DNA of 64,000 nt, taken from the NCBI GenBank assembly GCA_964023205.1, contig OZ026843.1, positions 9,901,093 through 9,965,092 of the forward strand, read 5' to 3'. The DNA is from Lutraria lutraria (taxonomy: Eukaryota > Mollusca > Bivalvia > Venerida > Mactridae). The position numbers and the translations under genes were made by a program. Positions 56,810-64,000 of this stretch are shown here, in pieces (within the stretch, counting starts at the first letter, position 1; each line of letters begins with the position of its first letter). A model generated the notes under the pieces. The model did not search any database. It saw only the letters and a program-made list of their open reading frames with translations, and was not told where the DNA came from.

Positions 56810-57819
56810 ATCTGTGCAAAAACTTTAATGTAGGTGACTTAACTCGAACTATAAGGGGTTATCCGATGATGGTATTTATTGTTAAACACCATAATATGGT
56901 TATTTTAAGCACTCAACATGAGATCAGTGACAAAAACACCAGAAAACTCTTTTTGCTTTTAAGAGTACAATAGTTGTGGTGAGATCATGTGTTAATAGTA
57001 TCTAACAGATTGTTTACTATAGTAAACTGTGATACTAGTGGCTAATGTCAATGTTTAGTAATGGTATACAGTAAATATACAAAGATGTGCATATTTTCTT
57101 TATGAATCACTTTCTTATGTATTTTGTGTAAACTAAGAATGATGAAAATGTGCACATATAGTTACTGATAAAAGTATGTGGTCATGCTGATAGCAACTTT
57201 TGTATATAACTGTATGTTGGGAGTTGTAACATTGTGAGAAATGTTAATGATGGTTACTTAACCATTCAGAAAATGTTATCATGTATACAGGATAGCTTAC
57301 ATAATTGTTTTGTACAATCTTAGAGTCATTGATACTGTTAATAGTGTTGTTGCATATGGTGGAAATTCATTTAGTATAGATGTACCCGGTATGTATTTAT
57401 TCAGATATTTTTATTGTTTTCCTCTTTTCTTTAAGATTATTTAGACCATCCAAAATGTTTTCTTTAAGGTTACTCTACCTTGTCACCAAAAACTTATTTT
57501 TGGTCTTGGGTAAAAAATTTTCAATATATAAATAGCATTTTGACAGGTTATAATTTTGGGTTCAATTTAAATAAGAAATTAAAAAAAAAAAATCCTACCT
57601 ACCTACCCACTGAAAATTCTATGGGTTACCCCAAACAAACATTTTTTTAAGGATGGCCTTTAACTGCCATCTTTTTCTGACAAGTGTAACTTAATTACAG
57701 GTGATAGATTAGTGTTGTCTGTCCGTATGTTTGTCTTATAATCCTCTGTAAAGAATCAGAGGTTCAGGGTTCAAACTGACTCAAATTGTGAGCAATTACT
57801 TTTGGGTTGTTGCTGGAGG

Positions 57820-58045
57820 CTTGGTGTGGGTACATTGTGCATCTGATTGTGTTGTTTACAGATTGGGGACATGCATATATTGTACATCTGATTGTGTTGT
57901 TTAGAGGTTGGGGGCATGCATATATTGTACATCCAATTGTGTTGTTTAGAGGTTGGGGACATGCATATATTGTGCATCTGATTGTGTTGTTTAGAGGTTG
58001 GGGACATACATAATTATGTTGTACATCTGATTGTGTTGCCTGCAG
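57820..58045. repeat. Tandem repeat, 45-bp unit, about 4.5 copies
   Basis: Unit tgtgttgtttagaggttggg then gacatgcatatattgtacatctgat. The period is a multiple of three, so frames stay open on both strands without coding meaning. Confidence 0.9.
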
Positions 58046-60969
58046 ATGGATTACGTTTCAGAGTTCTGAAGTAGTTCTGATATGATTGCATATATTACTC
58101 ATGTGACCACTAATTGGCAATATGCAAAGTATATTTTCTGGTATTCATTTAAGTCTTTCTTACATAGATATTTATATCTTCTTAAACTTAAATTTAATCA
58201 GATTCAATGATAATATCATTTTAATGGCATTTTATTAGGTTCCTCTTTATTTGGCAATGAATAATTTTCCTGTATTCCAGTGTCTATATAAGTGTCATGT
58301 TATGTATTTGAGTTGTTAGTATATCATTGGCTTGATTTCAAGGCCAGTACTTGTAAATTGCACAAATTATTCAGTCATATGAAAGTATTTACAATGTATG
58401 AGCTCTTCAGCTTAAATGATCCTATACTGATACCATTCCAGACCACCTGTTGATGAGGTATGAATAGGGTTTCACTTGTTCATAATTTATGGTTCGAATA
58501 TAAAGGATTAAATTTTGTGGACTACATACATGGTGTTTTTGTGTTCTTTTAAACAGAAAACTAGTATACTCATATATTTTAAAATCCCCATTTAGCTACA
58601 CTTCTGATTGAAAAGATTATTCTATTATTTTTGTTGGAGATTATGAGGTAAATATGATTCCCCTACAGTATGTTGTTAATTAGTTTGATTGTTAGTGTTA
58701 TCAAGTTTTAAATTTATAGGAGAGGAGATAAATTGTTTTATTGTTATAATGTTTTAAGTCTGCTGGTAACTGATGGCAGGTATTCGATATTGTATCAAAT
58801 CTTTACCATGAGAATATAATTATCTTAATTGAGCTGCATGTATATCGAAGTTGACTACCATTCTATTATTTATGGTAATATATGTATAATTTATTTGTGT
58901 TTTAATTTATTTCAGATTCACATAGCATCACATTCATACATTGACTCATATACTGTACATGTCTAATTTTATTAATTACCTGCTGAAATAATCCATAGAT
59001 TTGTCTATGTTAAGATTGGCCTTGCTGTTGGGCAGTTAGACCATCACAGGAAAAAATAAGACGCATACATACGATCAAATCTTTCATTGTGATATTAAAA
59101 TCTAACCTGTTTGTTGCTTGTAATGTTGCTGCAGAAGAAACCGCAACCTTCTGTATTCACAGTTAAGAAATTGTTCATTCTGGTTATACTCTGGTCTTAA
59201 AATAAAAATCATGTTTTAGAAATGCTTCAAGCGTTTACACATAACTTTGATACATACCTCTATAACTTAGATGAGTTGCAATAATCCTTCATCACTCCTA
59301 CTTCTTTTTTTATATTTTTAAGGAATTTAAGCTATTTGAAATTTTCCGTAATTTTGTTTCTGTAGTAAATCTATCTAGATACTACACATGGTGCAACTTG
59401 GGTGTGTACAAGTGTCTTACATTGTTTAAGGTATTGCTTGCTGTTAGATTTTGAAAATATGGCACTTATATTGTTGTTTATGATTGTGAGAAATTGTTTT
59501 ATTGTTAGAGAGGAAATATACTGTGGTTTCACTAATTTTGTTGAGGATTTAATTTCGTTGATTTCTTGGGCTAGCTGATCATCCCACAAGTATAAATGCT
59601 GAAATATCTGTCAACGTTCCGAAAAATGATATTATCCAAAATTGTGCTACTTAATTACAATACAACTTTCGGTATTTTCTGAAATAGAGAAGTAACAAGC
59701 TCTGTTGGTATATGTACTGTTGTTGATATATATGGTTTATAATTTATGATGTTGCTGTTCAGGTATATATAATCAAATGTTACTTTTGGTGTATATGCTG
59801 TTGTTGTTGATGTTGTTTTATATGTTGTTGCTGTAGGTATAAATGAACGCCAAATATTGTTGACTTCCGTTTCAACAAGTGGTTATATAGGAGTAACACA
59901 AGTCAATGAAAATGAAGTCATAGGTCATGTATTCCTCATCATGTACATCTATTTATCATATAAAGTGTTGTGAGTACTAGTCATAATGTAAGATTCGTTC
60001 AAATTATGGTATGTTACCTGTAACTGACCTTGTAAGAAACAAGAGATATTATAGCTGTAAGATATATGAGTCTGTCTTAATATGTTGTCATAAACAAGTA
60101 TTTACTGGTATATATAGAGATGATTGTATTGATATCTAACATCAAAGCTAACAGTGGATAGATCTACTTTTTATGATGATCATCCAAGTATTCAAATAGA
60201 TTTATACTAGGGCAAGATGACAGTAAATGATGATAATTGCTTGAGTAGAAGATGCAATAATTTATCAAGTGTAAATTCCATTGTATTATATATGTAAATG
60301 TTACCGATCTTGGTGTAAACTCTTAAAATGGTTTGGGACCTGAGGTAGAAATTATAGTTTATCTATATATGAAAGTCAAAACTTCTTGTGTACACCGACT
60401 GTAAAGATTTATTCATTTTGCTTGTTAATTTGTTGTTGTTAGCATGTTTTGTAATACAAAGAATTATACTGCTTTCTACATATTCTGTATTTTGCAGTAA
60501 TTAAAATGAAATTGTTCCTGTAATTCTATTGAATTCTTTGTCTTATCTCTACCTGACTTGTTTATGAGCCAAAGTATCATTTCTCTTGTACTTTTATCAT
60601 ATCTAGGGCAAGTTAAAATGGTATCATCTCTACAATTGATATGTTGATGTTTTTGTTGTACGATATGTTTTGTATCTTTCTTCGCTTCCCTAACTGGTGT
60701 CTATAGTGATGGAATGTTATAATTGTAGCTACCTTGAAGATGTCAATAATCTCCTTAATACATTCTTATAATTCATTTGAATGTTCAGACTCTATTTTAA
60801 GGATTTGATGCAGAATTATTACGTCTCAGTACTGGTGATGAAATCAGTATGATTTTTGGCCATGACATTTTCAATTAAAACTTCTAAACATTAGGAAATA
60901 AGACTTCTGCTGATTGTAACTCCTCCTTCAAGGTTGAGCTAGTGGTTAAGGATCTAAGGTCTAAGATCT

Positions 60970-61135
60970 GTTGTTGATGGTCGTTCAAGAACATTTTGTA
61001 CTTGAACTGTTCAAGGACAATGTTTAAGGACAGTTCTTGAAATTTCTAATAATTCATGAAGTTCTTAAATTATCCTTAAAGTGTTCCTTGAATATTTTAG
61101 GAATTGTTCATGAAAATAAATGTTTTTAAAATATC
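60970..61135. repeat. GTTCAAGAAC-rich interspersed repeat, copy 2
   Basis: Contains ttcaaggacaatgtttaagg, acagttcttgaaatttct and gttccttgaatattttagg, matching 56185-56470. Confidence 0.65.
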
Positions 61136-62999
61136 ACACAACCTAAGGTCTATTGATATGCTATCAATGGTTGGAAAGTATTGTAACTGTTTATTTACTT
61201 ATCATATTTTTATAATAGTTTGGCATCCAAATCTTGATATATTTTAGATATATTTTTTTGGTGTAGGTGGATTTGTTCTTGAATTTGGCAACAGTGCAGA
61301 CTATAGCAAATCTAGTGTGATGGTAGAAGGGACTTTGATTCTGATTAAACTGTTAGTTGTTTATTCAACTCTGAGGGCACCCAGTTCATTATATGACAGT
61401 AATAATATTAAAGACTCTCAGATATGCATCAAAACATCTGTTACTTTGGTTCTATATTTCGAACTGTAAGTATCACTGCTGTAAATAATGTTACTTAGAG
61501 AAATCACACCCAGATTTAATCATTTAATTGATCACCTGATAAACCCATTAGTAAATATATAGAAGACTTCATTTTGTCTTAACATTCTGTTTATTCAAGC
61601 ACACTATTTTCTATTTTAATGAATTGCCACTAAACACATGAAGTAATATCTGATAGTTTACAGAAATTCATTATCCTATGCTGCTATGTATAATATGTTT
61701 TAAGTGTACTTCTTACAGTTTTCAATTCATTAGTATTTATGTCACATACCTGAATGTTTAACTTAAAGTTTATTTACTTTAACTGCTGGATATATTTTCT
61801 CACCAAATGTGTTAAAAAATCTCGATGTATTTATTTTTATAAGGGTATTAGAAGTATTTATAAGATTCAATTTAAGCAGCGCGTTAACTTGTTAATGTCA
61901 TGTAGGTCATTGACTGCTGTCTGTATATGGTTGACATCCATTTTATGTGTGTATACATACAGTGTTAATATGTCATGTTTACTGACTTAAGATATACACT
62001 TGATCCACCGATGAAGTTACATTTCTTCATGAAGTTTTCTTGTTTCACTGCTCAGACTTTGTATGTAAATAGTTTGATATTTACATGATTTTGCCGGCTT
62101 TATACAACTTGTGTTTAATGATTGAAAACTTGTGTGTAATAATTACCCTATAAATCAGCTGTATATTCAGTTGGTTGAGAAAACGCAAGCTTTATAACTT
62201 GTCATTCCCTGTCATTTTTGTGTTGCACAAGATCAACGTTCCGTGACCGAACCAAGTCTTGATTACCTATTCTGTCTAGATTAGAACGGAAATGTAATAA
62301 TATGTATTTTGGAGTCGAGTGTTAAATAAACTTGTGTGAAAGTTTAAAGGAATAATTAGTTTAAGATTGTTGTCACTTGTTAAATGTTCTGAAAGTGAAG
62401 GTAATATATTCACTGTTGTATTTATAGTAGATTTCCATGGGTGAATTTAGTCTGTTCTCATTAAACCAATCTTTCTGTTGAGTCTATAATCGTTTGTGTC
62501 AAGGTCATTGTGATAAATGAATACATTGTGTTATTTTACATATTCTTGTACACGTTGCTACCATCTTGATTTTTTTAACGAAATAAATTTGGGGTAAATT
62601 GACTTTCCATCAATTAAGTTAATAACGTAAAAAAGCCTATTATTTGTCTTTCAATATTGTTAATTTGTTATTCGAACACATTTAAAGTTATAATTATTAT
62701 CTACGTTGAAAATCATTCTTTAGTTTGGGAGATAATAATGTTATGATATTCTGATGAAATTACCAGAAAGCAGGTGTTGATGGCAAACTCACAGCAGCTG
62801 GTGTTTTATTGGAACTACTGCTGTTAGATTTTGTATGTCTGAAAGTATAGTGTGCTTCTAGGCTTTTAGGAGTTTAACCTCAGCCTGCATGACATTGTGC
62901 TTTTATGAATATAACAATTAATTGGTGTTGTTCCTTTACCATAGTTCACGTCTGTACAATGCCATGTAATACTGAACAGCCAGTCCATCTTAGTTTGGG

Positions 63000-63600
63000 C
63001 AATTAGTCAAGTAGGACAGTTGGTCAAGTAGATCAGTTGGTCATGCAAGAAGGACAGTTGGTCAAGTAGATCAGTTGGTCATGCAAGAAGGACAGTTGGT
63101 CAAGTAGATCAGTTGGTCATGCAAGAAGGACAGTTGGTCAAGTAGATCAGTTGGTCATGCAAGAAGGACAGTTGGTCAAGTAGATCATTTGGTCATGCAA
63201 GAAGGACAGTTGGTCAAGTAGATCAGTTGGTCATGCAAGAAGGACAGTTGGTCAAGTAGATCAGTTGGTCATGCAAGAAGGACAGTTGGTCAAGTAGATC
63301 AGTTGGTCATGCAAGAAGGACAGTTGGTCAAGTAGATCAGTTGGTCATGCAAGAAGGACAGTTGGTCAAGTAGATCAGTTGGTCATGCAAGAAGGACAGT
63401 TGGTCAAGTAGATCAGTTGGTCATGCAAGAAGGACAGTTGGTCAAGTAGATCAGTTGGTCATGCAAGAAGGACAGTTGGTCAAGTAGATCAGTTGGTCAT
63501 GCAAGAAGGACAGTTGGTCAAGTAGATCAGTTGGTCATGCAAGAAGGACAGTTGGTCAAGTAGATCAGTTGGTCATGCAAGCAGGACCGATGGTCAAGCA
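63000..63600. repeat. Minisatellite, 38-bp unit, about 15 copies
   Basis: Unit gttggtcaagtagatca, then gttggtcatgcaagaaggaca, i.e. two related half-units. Copies are almost identical except the edges and one T at about 63187, a sign of recent homogenisation. Confidence 0.95.
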
Positions 63601-64000
63601 GGATGGTTGGTTAAGCTGCAGAATACTCAAACTCTGAGTTTGAATGCAGACATCTGAAAATACTAAAAATAATTTCTCAACTTACAACATTATACAACTA
63701 GATCCAAGCAGCCAAAGATTTTAAACTAGGTACAAAAATACAGAACAGGTGTAGGGATCACTATAAAAGAGTTTGCCAATAGAACTTACTGTATATATGT
63801 TTGTATTGTGGCTGATGCTGTTACAGTGCTTAAACTAAATTGCTCTGATATTTACATCAGTAGGTAAAATATAGTGGTGTGGAAATTTGCCTGGCAAGGT
63901 GTGTTAACGCAGTTCTAAAATAAGTTCATAATTTCATTTATAGGTGCAATTATAATTGTGGGAGAAATCTCAGAAATCTGCCTGTTACTATAATTTTCTG

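Larger units (their letters stand above)
47781..64000 (+). other. RhoGEF intron after the PDZ exon, open to the window end
   Basis: At least 16.2 kb with no exon completing the PDZ domain that I could find. It holds the MITEs, SINEs and tandem arrays listed separately, plus AT-rich sequence without features (about 52000-53070, 58050-60970 and 61140-63010). Confidence 0.6.

Noticed and set aside
57771..58013. Repeat protein with a 15-residue period on either strand
   Set aside because: The 45-bp tandem period keeps any stop-free frame open on both strands; no flanking coding sequence.
61262..61470. Exon-like stretch after an acceptor (tttttggtgtag)
   Set aside because: Stays open for about 66 codons in the right phase, but does not resemble the expected end of the PDZ domain and has no donor before its stop.
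63000..63600. CRISPR-like array
   Set aside because: The whole 38-bp unit repeats with no unique spacers, and the context is an animal genome; it is a minisatellite.

Overview
This is eukaryotic, AT-rich animal DNA: GT-AG introns averaging about 1 kb, no operons, and roughly one small transposon or SINE per kilobase. The protein types (a GLB1L2/3-type beta-galactosidase, a RING-less B-box protein in an intron, a PDZ-RhoGEF), the tRNA-derived SINEs and the many TIR elements all fit a bivalve mollusc or another lophotrochozoan. The species cannot be fixed from sequence alone. There is one assembly gap (N run 17364-17563).

Left part (1-19.2 kb, minus strand). A family-35 beta-galactosidase gene is complete except for one exon. 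Seventeen exons are placed with consistent splice phases, from a terminal exon at 1026-1109 to a first exon at 18617-19168. The missing exon (family motif RPGPYICSE) must lie between 16222 and 17999, almost certainly in the N gap. The first exon carries a type II signal anchor, but its start codon and the GH35 domain are in different frames, so it holds either two single-base errors or mutations, or an unrecognised intron. A 332-residue B-box/coiled-coil protein (8858-9856, plus strand) sits inside the 4.8-kb intron 6530-11312.

Middle (19.2-36.1 kb). This is mostly non-coding. It holds two copies of a TIR element with YY1-like motifs in its ends, an orphan exon-like ORF (21051-21404, minus), a decayed non-LTR reverse transcriptase fragment (22.93-23.73 kb, minus), and a 2.17-kb TIR element (25949-28118) that contains a 1.18-kb near-perfect foldback element flanked by TTAA. 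A CpG-rich stretch with a CCAAT box and a phase-compatible mini-exon near 24.56 kb could be an upstream promoter of the next gene.

Right part (36.16-64 kb, plus strand). This is the 5' end of an ARHGEF11/12-type RhoGEF. Five exons (36164-47780) encode a basic N-terminus and most of the PDZ domain. The rest (RGS-like, DH, PH) lies beyond the window, behind an intron of at least 16 kb that is full of MITEs, SINEs and minisatellites.

The strongest unexplained signal is a 76-bp near-palindromic hairpin present four times (3629, 4138, 43326, 56734), every copy exactly 76 bp. Three copies have perfect 4-bp target duplications (AAAT, ATAT, ATCT), and one has a related empty site inside this window. 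Other small elements show exact 5-, 6- or 7-bp duplications and three cases of nesting.
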